From Jeotgalibacillus campisalis (lineage in GTDB: Bacteria; Bacillota; Bacilli; Bacillales; Jeotgalibacillaceae), in assembly GCF_000829515.1 (NCBI RefSeq), contig NZ_JXRR01000017.1, positions 62,001-126,000 of the forward strand: a stretch of DNA of 64,000 nucleotides, given 5' to 3'. The notes under the pieces were generated by a model. That model ran no database searches. It was not told the origin of the DNA and was given only the letters and a program-made list of their open reading frames with translations. Both the position numbers and the translations under genes were made by a program. Positions 18,260 to 26,164 of the stretch are shown here, piece after piece; positions within the stretch are counted from its first letter, which is position 1; every line of letters starts with the position of its first letter.

Positions 18260-18692
18260 TATAGAACCTCCCTTTCCCTAAATAATAATGGACCGTATAA
18301 GGATCCCCGTTAACTAAAAAACGCAGTGCACCAAATGTATTTGTACTGCCGGAGGGTAAAAATTTAAACGAAGGCAATGTCGTGGTATCTAGAATTTCAA
18401 TAGAATCCGGCAGTTCTCTTTTTGCAATATACTTTTCCTTTGAACCGGAACCTTTCGAAATATAGTAATGGGAGGTGTGAGGATAAAAATAGAGGGTAAC
18501 ATATTCTCCACTTGTTAAGGCAGTAAGCTGAGCATCCAATAAATCTTGTGATAACTGCTGTTTGAATACACGTTCTTCTTTAAACTGTAAGGATTTGTAC
18601 ATAAAGGAACCGCAAATTGAAATGATCACAGTCATAAGAAGCAAAACCATCATCAGTTCGATCATCGTAAATCCTTTATTGTGAAGCTTCAA
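18243..18692 (-). CDS. comGD: ComGD pseudopilin
   Basis: A 149-residue minor pseudopilin. KGFTMIELMMVLLLMTVI at residues 6-23 is a clear class III (type IV) prepilin leader and helix, cleaved before Phe by ComC peptidase, which is not in this window. The C-terminal domain is beta-rich. It overlaps comGC by 17 bases. Confidence 0.88.
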   Translation of the reverse strand: MKLHNKGFTMIELMMVLLLMTVIISICGSFMYKSLQFKEERVFKQQLSQDLLDAQLTALTSGEYVTLYFYPHTSHYYISKGSGSKEKYIAKRELPDSIEILDTTTLPSFKFLPSGSTNTFGALRFLVNGDPYTVHYYLGKGRFYIAEGS

Positions 18693-19014
18693 CGATCGTC
18701 ACTTCTCCATCACTTTCAATTGACAGTGTTCTGCCGTCAGGACAAGCTGTTTCATCTTCTCTTAAATATCCATCTGCTTGAAGAGCTGCAATGGAGGCTG
18801 GCAAAGAATTGTTTGTTAACCGATAAGACTCCACTTGGGCTTGAACCATCTGCTGAAATGCCTGACATCCCTTTCCATTTATTGAACTGCTTTGAGAAGA
18901 GATATTCGGTAAACTCACTACTAGCAAGATTGAAATCACTAATAAAACAATGACCATTTCAATTAACGTAAATCCCCGATTATTTTGCAATGATTTAATA
19001 AGTATTTTTTTCAT
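18676..19014 (-). CDS. comGC: ComGC major pseudopilin
   Basis: ComGC is the main subunit of the competence pilus that brings DNA through the cell wall. The 112 residues start with a short basic leader, then RGFTLIEMVIVLLVISILLV (cut between Gly and Phe), then a helix and a small globular domain. Two Cys (GKGCQAF near 49 and ETACPDG near 88) match the pair that forms the ComGC disulfide in B. subtilis. It lies 10 bases after comGB and overlaps comGD. Confidence 0.93.
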   Translation of the reverse strand: MKKILIKSLQNNRGFTLIEMVIVLLVISILLVVSLPNISSQSSSINGKGCQAFQQMVQAQVESYRLTNNSLPASIAALQADGYLREDETACPDGRTLSIESDGEVTIVEASQ

Positions 19015-19023
19015 CTTTTCCTC

Positions 19024-20085
19024 CTAAATAGTTTGCATCAGTTGAAATACCGGCAGCAGGATGACAAGATAAGCTCCTATGATCGCCAAGCCTAAAAGCA
19101 GAAACAGACAGGGTTGCACAAAGGCAAAGATCTTTTCCGTTCTTGCTTCCAAAGAGTTCAAACAATAGCGGCTGTAAAATCTCCATTCTTCCTCAAGCTG
19201 CCCATTTTCCTCACCATGTTGAGTAATACTCTTTAATTCTTCTGTTAGATATGGAAGTTGAAGCAGGGTCTGATGCATGGATTGTCCTCTGCTTAATTCA
19301 TCTGAAATAAACTCCCCCATATGATGATAAAGCTTGCGGTAAGGCTGTGAAATAAAGATTTTAAGCATTTCCTGAAAAGACATCCCTCCTTTCAATAAAT
19401 AAGAGGCTTCTCTTGAAAAAACATAGCTATGATAATGCTGAACGTAATAGCCGATCAATGGGAGCGCCGCCAGTGTTGTCCATCTCTCATGAGAATCTTT
19501 GTTCTTGAAATAGTAAATGCAGCATGCACCAAACAGCAGTGCCAATGCGAACAAACCTGCGAGTATATAAGGCAGCTGGTGAAAGATGGAGGAGATGACT
19601 GATATCAGCCCGGTTGAATCCTGTCCTAATGAGGAGTAAAGCGTGGTAAATCGAGGCAGTAAATATAGGTTCAAAACAGATAAGATAATCACAAACAAAC
19701 ACAATAAAAATAACGGGTAGTGTAAAAGTTTAGCCAGCCGCTTGGTTTCTTTTCTTTTATGTTCTAAAAGAACAGCTGTGTCGGCCAATGTTGCTTCAAC
19801 ACTTCCAAATCTTTCTGCAAAGTAAAGATGCAGACAAACAAAAGCAGGAAATCCAAGCTTTTTTAACGTGTCGCTTAAAGAATGACCATTTAAGAAATCA
19901 TCCAGAACCTCCTGGTGCACAGCTGATAGATTGATTTGCTGGCTAAGCAGTAAAAACTCTATTGCACGATCTAAAGGATACCCATTTCCCTTTAATTCAC
20001 CTAGTTTTTTAAGGAACGGCCCCTGATGTTTGGGCAGGATGAGCGGGCTCTTCCCTCCATCTAAAATACTCCTCCTCAGAAACAT
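19024..20085 (-). CDS. comGB: ComGB pseudopilus assembly membrane protein
   Basis: ComGB is the polytopic platform protein on which ComGA drives assembly of the pseudopilus (GspF/PilC family). The 353-residue frame has two GspF domains, with membrane segments near 118-150, 165-190 and 320-345 and the repeated EFL / SLSDTLKKLGFP and GQSMHQTLLQLP elements. It overlaps comGA by 77 bases. The first 20 or so residues before GPFLKKLGELKGNGYPL may not be translated, as the B. subtilis protein is about 30 residues shorter and no better start is obvious. Confidence 0.9.
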   Translation of the reverse strand: MFLRRSILDGGKSPLILPKHQGPFLKKLGELKGNGYPLDRAIEFLLLSQQINLSAVHQEVLDDFLNGHSLSDTLKKLGFPAFVCLHLYFAERFGSVEATLADTAVLLEHKRKETKRLAKLLHYPLFLLCLFVIILSVLNLYLLPRFTTLYSSLGQDSTGLISVISSIFHQLPYILAGLFALALLFGACCIYYFKNKDSHERWTTLAALPLIGYYVQHYHSYVFSREASYLLKGGMSFQEMLKIFISQPYRKLYHHMGEFISDELSRGQSMHQTLLQLPYLTEELKSITQHGEENGQLEEEWRFYSRYCLNSLEARTEKIFAFVQPCLFLLLGLAIIGAYLVILLPVFQLMQTI

Positions 20086-21064
20086 ATCCTAATGCCACTC
20101 CTTTTATAAGCAAATTGTTGATCGTACTTCTTTCTTTTTGTGGAGAAGTTTGATTTATGACAGCAGCAAGTTCTCCTCCGGTAATAATCTCAAGAATTGA
20201 TGCTCTGCGTTGCGGCTGCCTTGTTTTATTCAGCTTTACAAGCCGCTGTCCGGTTACTCCCAGCAGTGTTTGCTTAAGCTCTTCTAAAGTAGAACCGAGA
20301 TCGAGCATTCGGTATATGGCTCCTTCTGCATTTTTTGCATGCAAAGTTGAAAGCACTAAATGACCGCTTAAAGCAGCACGGACTGCTATTTGAGCTGTTT
20401 CTGCATCTCTGATTTCCCCCACAATAATAATGTCAGGGTCATGCCGCAAAACCGCTTTTAAGCCTGCTGCGTAAGTAATACCGGCACGTTCATTAATTTG
20501 CACTTGCAAAACATGGTCCTGCTGTCGTTCAATCGGATCTTCAAGTGTAATAATGTTACGGTTTAAGTGGGTAGCGCAATATTGAATGAGGGAGTACAAA
20601 GTAGTGGTTTTTCCGCTGCCGGTTGGTCCGGTGAATAAAATCATGCCATGGGAATAATTCACAAGGGATAAAAGCTGCTGTGCGGGTTTTGAAAAAAGGG
20701 AAAGCCGTTCAATGGGAATGGAAAAAGTCTGCGGTAACAATCGAAGTACGAGGCTTTCTTTGAAGGAGTATGCTGGAAGAGTGGAGATCCTGAGAGCGAT
20801 CAATTCTTCATCAATTACAGTAGTAAACGAACCGCTTTGAGGTCTTCGCTTATCACCGATATCAAGTGAGGATTTAAACTTAAAGTGAGAGATTAAACGG
20901 TCACCCATTGAAGCAGATAAAGATTTGTACAGAACTAATTCACCTAAAATCCTGAACTGAATCACCATCTCCTCCCCTCTGGGTGTCATGTGAATATCAG
21001 AACAGTTCCTTTTATACGCTTCTTTCAGCAAATGAGCTGCAAAGCGATCCGTGCCAAAGGTCAT
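20009..21064 (-). CDS. comGA: ComGA competence traffic ATPase
   Basis: ComGA is the cytosolic AAA-type secretion ATPase (GspE/PilB family) that powers the DNA-uptake pseudopilus and helps block growth in competent cells. The 351 residues contain Walker A GPTGSGKTTTLYSLI (about 146-160), the Asp box LEDPIE, Walker B IIIVGEIRDAETA and the His box LSTLHAKNAEGA. I start at ATG 21064, which has AAAGGATGTG upstream; the ATG at 21082 lacks a ribosome site. It opens the operon comGA-GB-GC-GD-GE-GF-GG. Confidence 0.94.
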   Translation of the reverse strand: MTFGTDRFAAHLLKEAYKRNCSDIHMTPRGEEMVIQFRILGELVLYKSLSASMGDRLISHFKFKSSLDIGDKRRPQSGSFTTVIDEELIALRISTLPAYSFKESLVLRLLPQTFSIPIERLSLFSKPAQQLLSLVNYSHGMILFTGPTGSGKTTTLYSLIQYCATHLNRNIITLEDPIERQQDHVLQVQINERAGITYAAGLKAVLRHDPDIIIVGEIRDAETAQIAVRAALSGHLVLSTLHAKNAEGAIYRMLDLGSTLEELKQTLLGVTGQRLVKLNKTRQPQRRASILEIITGGELAAVINQTSPQKERSTINNLLIKGVALGYVSEEEYFRWREEPAHPAQTSGAVP

Positions 21065-21096
21065 TATTTCACATCCTTTCATGATGGTTCCATTTC

Positions 21097-21158
21097 ACTA
21101 TACATGATCATTTCCCAAAGTTCTATATTTTTTTACAAATCAAAAAATTTTTTTTAAA
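21097..21158 (-). promoter_or_regulatory. Candidate comG promoter with AT-tract resembling a ComK box
   Basis: On the minus strand a TATAGT -10 (21097-21102) and a poor -35 TAGAAC (21120-21125) are 17 bases apart. Upstream lies the tract TTTTAAAAAAAATTTTTTG (21140-21158), which contains AAAA-N5-TTTT, the ComK half-site pattern. A weak -35 plus an upstream AT-box is what a ComK-dependent promoter looks like. A clear second AT-box at the standard spacing is not evident. Confidence 0.45.
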
Positions 21159-21208
21159 ATGAACTAATTTACTCTGGTCATGGAATAAGTAAGCGCTTGG
21201 TGTTCAAA

Positions 21209-21237
21209 AAAAAAAGGAGTGGCAACTGCCCTCCTTT
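21209..21237 (-). terminator. Terminator of mgsR
   Basis: Imperfect stem AAAGGAG-GGCA / TGCC-CTCCTTT followed on the minus strand by U8-9, directly after the mgsR stop. Confidence 0.8.
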
Positions 21238-21238
21238 A

Positions 21239-21619
21239 CTAACTTGTCATCATATATACTTGCTTCTTATTTGACAAACTTCTCAAACCCTCGGGATTGT
21301 ACCCTACAATCATTTTGCTGCCATCTGTCAGAATTGGCCGTTTAAGTAATTTAGGATCTTCAATAATTAATTTTACCACCTCGGACAAAGGAAGATCTTC
21401 TACATTTTGTGTTAGATTTTTAAACGATTGGCTTCTTGTTGCTAATAGTTCATCCAGGCCCTCTGAAGTCATAGATAAAAGACGCAGCAGTTCGTTGTAC
21501 GAAGGAGCCTCTCTGAATATATGTCTTTCTTCAAATTCGACATCATTTTCCTTTAGCCACTTTTTAGTTTTTCTGCACGATGTACAACTTGGGTATGTGT
21601 AAAATGTTATGGGATTCAT
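21239..21619 (-). CDS. mgsR: Spx/MgsR-family transcriptional regulator
   Basis: A thioredoxin-fold regulator of the ArsC/Spx family, 126 residues, the same length as B. subtilis MgsR (YqgZ). That protein acts with RNA polymerase to tune part of the general stress regulon. TYPSCTSCRKTKKWL at 8-22 gives the CxxC redox switch (Cys12, Cys15). LLKRPILTDGSKMIVGYNPE is the family's cis-Pro region. AGGAGG lies just before the ATG. Upstream there is an unusual array of TTGTAT repeats, reported separately. A plain arsenate reductase is less likely, because the gene lies in the mgsR position and has no ars neighbours. Confidence 0.87.
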   Translation of the reverse strand: MNPITFYTYPSCTSCRKTKKWLKENDVEFEERHIFREAPSYNELLRLLSMTSEGLDELLATRSQSFKNLTQNVEDLPLSEVVKLIIEDPKLLKRPILTDGSKMIVGYNPEGLRSLSNKKQVYMMTS

Positions 21620-21636
21620 TTTCTTTCCTCCTCATT

Positions 21637-21700
21637 TTGTATAACTATAGTTCAACCTTTGTATCGCATTTGTATAGATATTATTGTATACCACTTGTAC
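21637..21700. repeat. Five phased TTGTA(T/C) repeats in front of mgsR
   Basis: TTGTAT occurs at 21637, 21659, 21670 and 21684, and TTGTAC at 21695 (plus strand). Steps are 22, 11, 14 and 11 bases. The array covers the region 18-81 bases upstream of the mgsR start codon. Confidence 0.6.
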
Positions 21701-21920
21701 AAAGCATGTACACCTCTTTTAAGTAAATAAATTATTTTTTTATAATTAATTTAAGAAAGATGATACAAAACTCGGAAACATGACTTAAAATGTAGAATAT
21801 GGTCAAGTTTGAATAGACTTGCTTTAGAGCGGCAAACTAGAAGTATCTGTTTTACTAACGATCCTTAGAGGGATAAAAAGTAAAAATCACGTAATCGTCA
21901 CAATCCAAAGTGATGTGTTA

Positions 21921-21950
21921 TTTACATTTCAATATGGTATCCTATATAAT
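21921..21950 (+). promoter_or_regulatory. SigA-type promoter of yqgY
   Basis: TTTACA (21921-21926) and perfect TATAAT (21945-21950) with an 18-base spacer, 38 bases before the yqgY start. Confidence 0.65.
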
Positions 21951-21987
21951 AAGATCGATGGACTGTTCGTATAAAGGAGGGATTTGG

Positions 21988-22230
21988 ATGGATAAGATGT
22001 ATCGAGTCATGGGCTTCTGGACTGGAATTTTTTCTGTACTATTTTATGTTGGACATATGCCCAAGACATCATTGCTTTTCCTTGCTCAGACTGGATTTTT
22101 CATCCTGCTTGGGTATTTGAAATTATCTGAACGTATGTATGTTTATGTTTTCTTTGTATACTTAACGCTTTTCTTTGCAGGTTTTACTTACTATACAACC
22201 TTCAAAATGCCGCTCGAAGGACCATTATAA
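21988..22230 (+). CDS. yqgY: DUF2626 small membrane protein YqgY
   Basis: An 80-residue protein that is almost entirely membrane-embedded, with three hydrophobic stretches (about 8-24, 27-44 and 51-68). It fits the DUF2626 family of Bacillales and the position of B. subtilis yqgY. The ATG at 21988 is preceded by GGAGGG, so an open frame running further upstream is not used. Function is unknown. It has its own promoter and terminator. Confidence 0.85.
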   Translation: MDKMYRVMGFWTGIFSVLFYVGHMPKTSLLFLAQTGFFILLGYLKLSERMYVYVFFVYLTLFFAGFTYYTTFKMPLEGPL

Positions 22231-22235
22231 TAGGA

Positions 22236-22268
22236 ATAAAAGCCTCCAGTCAGCTGGAGGCTTTTATT
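22236..22268 (+). terminator. Terminator of yqgY
   Basis: Perfect 12-base stem AAAAGCCTCCAG / CTGGAGGCTTTT with loop TCAG and a following T run. It could also serve yqgX from the other side. Confidence 0.9.
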
Positions 22269-22291
22269 TTATTCTGTTATCCATGCGTGAA

Positions 22292-22936
22292 TCAAAATCC
22301 ATGTAAAAATGGATTTGAATTCATTTCATTCTGAATTGATGTTACCGGGCCATGGCCGGGCAGCACATATGTATCTTCCGGGAGCGTTAACAATTTTTGA
22401 TGAATGCTTTTGAGAAGAAGATCATGGTCTCCTCCACGTAAATCTGTACGGCCAATGCTGTTTTGAAACAGGGCATCTCCTGAAATCACCAGCTTCTCCT
22501 CTTTAAAATAAATACTGACACTTCCAGGGGAATGGCCAGGGGTAAAGAAAAGTTGAAAAGTCCATCCTTCTACCGATACTATTCCCTCTTCAGAAAACAG
22601 ATGATCAGGGTCTGCTCCCTTTATTAGAGGAATTCCTTCAAAATGAGCAGAACCATTTTTTTGAGGGTCTCCGAGCCATTTACGCTCGCTTTCATGCAGA
22701 TAGACAGGAATATCGTAAGTTTCCCTTATGGCATCCACAGCACCTATATGATCAAAATGTGCATGGGTTAAAACGATAGCAGCAGGTTTTAATTGCTTCT
22801 TATCAATAAATGATTTTATTTTGCCGGGCTCTTCTCCAGGATCCACAATTAAGCAGTTTAGATTTTTATTGTAGAGAATATAAGCATTTGTTTGAAGAGG
22901 ACCTAAAGGCATTTGTATCCATTCCATATTCATCAC
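22292..22936 (-). CDS. yqgX: Metallo-beta-lactamase fold hydrolase (glyoxalase II-like)
   Basis: A binuclear-zinc hydrolase of 214 residues. The metal motif THAHFDHIGA is near residue 56, with further ligands in FFTPGHSPGSVSIY, ISGDALF and LPGHGP. This is the short glyoxalase II-like subfamily without the long substrate-binding domain. In B. subtilis YqgX contributes to methylglyoxal detoxification. It probably starts at one of two adjacent ATGs. It stands between two small membrane-protein genes, divergent from yqgW. Confidence 0.9.
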   Translation of the reverse strand: MMNMEWIQMPLGPLQTNAYILYNKNLNCLIVDPGEEPGKIKSFIDKKQLKPAAIVLTHAHFDHIGAVDAIRETYDIPVYLHESERKWLGDPQKNGSAHFEGIPLIKGADPDHLFSEEGIVSVEGWTFQLFFTPGHSPGSVSIYFKEEKLVISGDALFQNSIGRTDLRGGDHDLLLKSIHQKLLTLPEDTYVLPGHGPVTSIQNEMNSNPFLHGF

Positions 22937-23123
22937 CTCTACGTTAGTTTACCATGAAGGTGCGTGATATTATCGTTATTTTATCCTTCATCACCAAAGT
23001 GTCACGATTAGTTCTCGACATTGATCAAAAAAAAATATAAAATATAAGTAGAGTTTGCATATAAGCAGCACTATTATCGATCATACTTACTATAAGTGAA
23101 TGGAATGAAAGGGGTGCAAAGGA

Positions 23124-23294
23124 ATGAACGGTTTAACAATCATTTTAGCGTTAGTCACTATATTAGCTGTAATTGGGACGCTTTCTTCGTTCAAAGGAAA
23201 AAACATTATGGGTATTGCATTTGGTCTTGCAACACTTGGCGTTTTCGGATGGTTTACGATTATGACGATTGTGTATGACGGATATCCGGTTTAA
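23124..23294 (+). CDS. yqgW: DUF2759 small membrane protein
   Basis: A 56-residue open frame: ATG at 23124 preceded by AAAGGA, TAA at 23292-23294. It encodes two hydrophobic helices (about 3-20 and 29-50) joined by a short polar turn SSFKGKN, and ends YDGYPV. This matches the DUF2759 family that lies between yqgX and yqgV in Bacillus. Function is unknown. A long hairpin follows directly. Confidence 0.8.
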   Translation: MNGLTIILALVTILAVIGTLSSFKGKNIMGIAFGLATLGVFGWFTIMTIVYDGYPV

Positions 23295-23312
23295 TTTATT
23301 TCATATGCTATA

Positions 23313-23360
23313 AACAATAAGAAAAGAGTTGACTACAGAGTCAACTCTTTTCTTATTGTT
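23313..23360. terminator. Bidirectional terminator between yqgW and yqgV
   Basis: A perfect 22-base inverted repeat, AACAATAAGAAAAGAGTTGA and so on, with a 4-base loop. The A/T-rich outer arms act as the U tract in either direction. It covers the stop codon of yqgV (23353-23355). Confidence 0.8.
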
Positions 23361-23670
23361 CCATCTGCTGTTGAACAGAAGCCATTTTATTCTGCATAGA
23401 ATGATCATTATGGTCCCTTCTATCATCAATGCGTATATTAGTCGCTACCCGCTCAATACCCTCAAGGAAAGGAGATTCATGTATTTCTTTTACAACTTCA
23501 AATAACAAGGAAAGTTCACCTTCGATTAATGTGCTCATAGGTGTTAATTCATATGTAATTTTACCTTCAGAAGCCCATCTGGTTAATATTTTTTGGATGT
23601 TTGCCACATAGCTGCTGACACTTGGCGTTTCTGTCCCGATCGGTATTACTGTAATATCTATAATCGCCAT
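23353..23670 (-). CDS. yqgV: MTH1187 family thiamine-binding-like protein
   Basis: A small cytosolic ferredoxin-like-fold protein of 105 residues. The N-terminus AIIDITVIPIGTETPSVSSYVA and ELTPMSTLIEGELSLLFEVV match the MTH1187/YkoF group, whose members bind thiamine or related pyrimidines. The C-terminal 20 residues (RRDHNDHSMQNKMASVQQQM) are extra and polar. It follows yqgU without a gap (next base), so they are one transcript. Ligand is inferred from the family only. Confidence 0.85.
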   Translation of the reverse strand: MAIIDITVIPIGTETPSVSSYVANIQKILTRWASEGKITYELTPMSTLIEGELSLLFEVVKEIHESPFLEGIERVATNIRIDDRRDHNDHSMQNKMASVQQQMEQ

Positions 23671-24771
23671 TTATTCAATCTCCTCCTCCATTATAATCAA
23701 TTTATTTGATTCTCCAGTATCCAGATTCACTACATTTGAAAGCTTTTGACCAGTAAGACAATAGGTCCCCCCTGGTGAACAGCTTAGTGGTGCATTATCT
23801 GCAAATTGTTGAATTGTTTTTTCCTTACCAGTAGATAGGTCAATTAAAATCATAGAAAATGTTTTTTCTTCAATTTCAGATACCCCTTTTGAATCCAGTC
23901 TAAACATGACTAATTCCTTTGTACTTACAATAAATTCATGCTGAGGGACCACCCAATCAGAAAAAAGTTTATGTCCGGGAGTAACAAAACGTACCGCCTC
24001 TTTAGCCGGCTGGTCGATTTTATATTGGTATGTACTGGTTTCATCATTCACATAAACAGAAAGAATAAATGGATCTTGAAAATCAAATGTTAATAGCTTA
24101 CCGTCAATGTGCTCTTCTTTTTCTTCATGAATAAAAAATTCCATAAGAGCTGACGTTGACGCAGTGCTATCTGTTTCCCATTTTTGATAAAAGACGGAAT
24201 TTTTCGTTTTCCACTTATAAAAAGGAGTCAGGTTTTCTATCTCTTTCCATGTGTTCTGGCTGCTATCTGCCAGCCACACCTTGTAATCCCAGTTTTCTTC
24301 AAATGCAGTAAACAAAATTTGAGATTCTTTAAAAGGGTTCCAGGTAAAGGTGAGTTCATAAGAATCAATCTCCTTTTCCCAGGTTATATTTCTGCTTTGC
24401 ATGTCCATAAGGAGGATCTTTGCTGTATCTTTATCGACTGCCTGATGAACCAGCAAAGATCTCTTAGAAGGACTTAATGCAGCGTTAACAATGATCCCTT
24501 CAATCGAGTAAAGTTTATTTACATTCCCTGTCAAAAGATCGTAAGCCTGAATACTTGCTTTAGACCCTTCCCGCTTTATAAAAAGAAAAGATTGTTCGTC
24601 TAACCAGTCAACTACTTTATAAAAAGTATTTTCAGGAAGGATAAGCGGCTCAATCTGCTTGTTGTAATTATATGGTGATTTAGGGGCGGCTGATACCGAT
24701 TCATTTGAGTCACTCTGGCACCCGGAAACCACAAAAAACATGAGGATAATAAAAAACATTAGTTTTTGCAC
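23671..24771 (-). CDS. yqgU: YqgU-like lipoprotein, probable beta-propeller
   Basis: A predicted cell-surface lipoprotein of 366 residues. The signal peptide QKLMFFIILMFFVVSGCQSD carries the lipobox VSGC near residue 18. I start at the GTG at 24771, with AGGAGG 9 bases before it; the longer frame adds a charged stretch that would spoil the signal. The rest contains repeated beta-rich blades with D/S-W patterns (KVVDWLDEQSFLFI, WDYKVWLADSSQNTW), which suggests a WD40-like propeller. It precedes yqgV directly. Function is unknown. Confidence 0.75.
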   Translation of the reverse strand: MQKLMFFIILMFFVVSGCQSDSNESVSAAPKSPYNYNKQIEPLILPENTFYKVVDWLDEQSFLFIKREGSKASIQAYDLLTGNVNKLYSIEGIIVNAALSPSKRSLLVHQAVDKDTAKILLMDMQSRNITWEKEIDSYELTFTWNPFKESQILFTAFEENWDYKVWLADSSQNTWKEIENLTPFYKWKTKNSVFYQKWETDSTASTSALMEFFIHEEKEEHIDGKLLTFDFQDPFILSVYVNDETSTYQYKIDQPAKEAVRFVTPGHKLFSDWVVPQHEFIVSTKELVMFRLDSKGVSEIEEKTFSMILIDLSTGKEKTIQQFADNAPLSCSPGGTYCLTGQKLSNVVNLDTGESNKLIIMEEEIE

Positions 24772-24874
24772 ACTTTCCTTCCTCCTATTCGCATCCGGAA
24801 CCATCCATCTTTCTTATAAGCATATACTTATCTGGACGAATGCGATAGGTGAAAGTTTCATTTGTACATGTTTA

Positions 24875-26068
24875 TTAGGTAATTCCTTTTATGCTTTGAA
24901 TAAATACTGGATTCATTGCGTCATAAATTTCGGAAAACTGGTTTAACGGAAGCGGATTAACACCCTTGCCTAATTCAAAAGTAAACCCGGGTTTTCTAAA
25001 TTCTAAAATAAACCAATCTTTATAGCCAGCATGACTGTCCACATAACGAACTGACCGGTAACCGCTTAATTCACTAAACAAGGATGCGTACAGCTGTGAG
25101 ATTGCCGGTTCAAGGCCTTCGTAGCCCCAATAGAATTCGGCTCCTTGTGTGTGTAAAGCAATCATCATATCAAAAGGAATTTGATTTGCTAATTCTGCCA
25201 TTGCTTGTGATTCCGGCTGATCTAAAGGGGCATTTCCAGAAAAGTCTCTTGAAGAAGGTGATGTGACTTTTGTTCGTTCTTTTTCGAGTTCCCACCCTGC
25301 AGGAAATTGGTCATTTAAATCAACTCCGTTAATATTCGCTTTCCAACCTGAAAAATCATCTGAGCCATTATTTATGGCCACAACCGATTCTCTATTTTCT
25401 TCAGTTGGCCCTTCCACCACCAAGTTAACTCCATCTGGATTTACCATGGCAATCACATAGAGGGAGCACTCACTATAGGTTTTAAACCTCTCTTTATGGC
25501 TGTTCGACTCTGTATTCGTCAAATGCCATAAATGTTCATTAAGCAGTGACATCAATATAGGGGTGGTAATCCATTCATTGGCGTGAAATGATGCATTCCA
25601 TTGAACTCGGCGAGACCCCTCCCCAAGCTTCAGCATATAAATAGGTCTGCCTTCAACAGAACTACCTATCTCTGTAGCCGTTATAAACGGGTACGCTGAT
25701 TTAATCTGATCTATATCACGCTCTAATTCATTAAATCCATATTCTTTGGCACGAATAAGAGGTTGATTATCGAGTCTGGCTGGAATGCGAATAATGCTCC
25801 CGATTCTAAGGGATTGCGGAGGAATAAGAGGATTAACGAATCTTAATCTCTGTATAGGGATGGAAAACCGATTATGAATTGTCCAAAAAGTGTCTCCTTG
25901 CTGGATGGTATATTGCCAAATTGTGTACCCGGGAATTTTCACCGCCTGACCGATCATTAAAACATTTGGATCTGCATCAGGATTTGAATCCACGATTAAG
26001 TCGAGCGGAACTGAAAATAGTTGAGAATACAGCGAGAATGTATCTCTCTCTTTCACAATTATGTCCAT
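24875..26068 (-). CDS. yqgT: Gamma-D-glutamyl-meso-diaminopimelate peptidase I-type M14 enzyme with LysM domains
   Basis: A zinc carboxypeptidase that cuts murein peptides at the D-Glu/diaminopimelate bond. The 397 residues contain two N-terminal LysM repeats (about 1-48 and 50-98; NVLMIGQAVKIPGY, LRIGSIIRIPA). An M14 domain follows, with zinc ligands in NASFHANEWIT (HxxE) and a later His in MIALHTQGAEF. The catalytic Glu is in FTFELGKG. There is no signal peptide, as in other ENP1-type enzymes, so it would act in the cytosol or mother cell on recycled or spore murein. An isolated unit on the minus strand. Confidence 0.9.
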   Translation of the reverse strand: MDIIVKERDTFSLYSQLFSVPLDLIVDSNPDADPNVLMIGQAVKIPGYTIWQYTIQQGDTFWTIHNRFSIPIQRLRFVNPLIPPQSLRIGSIIRIPARLDNQPLIRAKEYGFNELERDIDQIKSAYPFITATEIGSSVEGRPIYMLKLGEGSRRVQWNASFHANEWITTPILMSLLNEHLWHLTNTESNSHKERFKTYSECSLYVIAMVNPDGVNLVVEGPTEENRESVVAINNGSDDFSGWKANINGVDLNDQFPAGWELEKERTKVTSPSSRDFSGNAPLDQPESQAMAELANQIPFDMMIALHTQGAEFYWGYEGLEPAISQLYASLFSELSGYRSVRYVDSHAGYKDWFILEFRKPGFTFELGKGVNPLPLNQFSEIYDAMNPVFIQSIKGIT

Positions 26069-26117
26069 AATCTACCCCCTTATTAAACTCTATTCTCTCT
26101 TCTTGGATTCAATCACA

Positions 26118-26155
26118 AAAAACCGGGCTTCTCATTATGAGAAGCCCGGAATTAA
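26118..26155 (-). terminator. Terminator of yqgS
   Basis: Perfect 11-base GC-rich stem CCGGGCTTCTC / GAGAAGCCCGG with a 5-base loop, followed on the minus strand by U6, 12 bases after the yqgS stop. Confidence 0.9.
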
Positions 26156-26164
26156 TAACACGAA

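Larger units (their letters stand above)
21620..21987. other. 368-base divergent intergenic region (mgsR / yqgY)
   Basis: No gene was seen. It holds the TTGTAT array near mgsR and the yqgY promoter near the other end. The middle (about 21720-21900) is AT-rich and shows nothing I can name. Confidence 0.6.
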
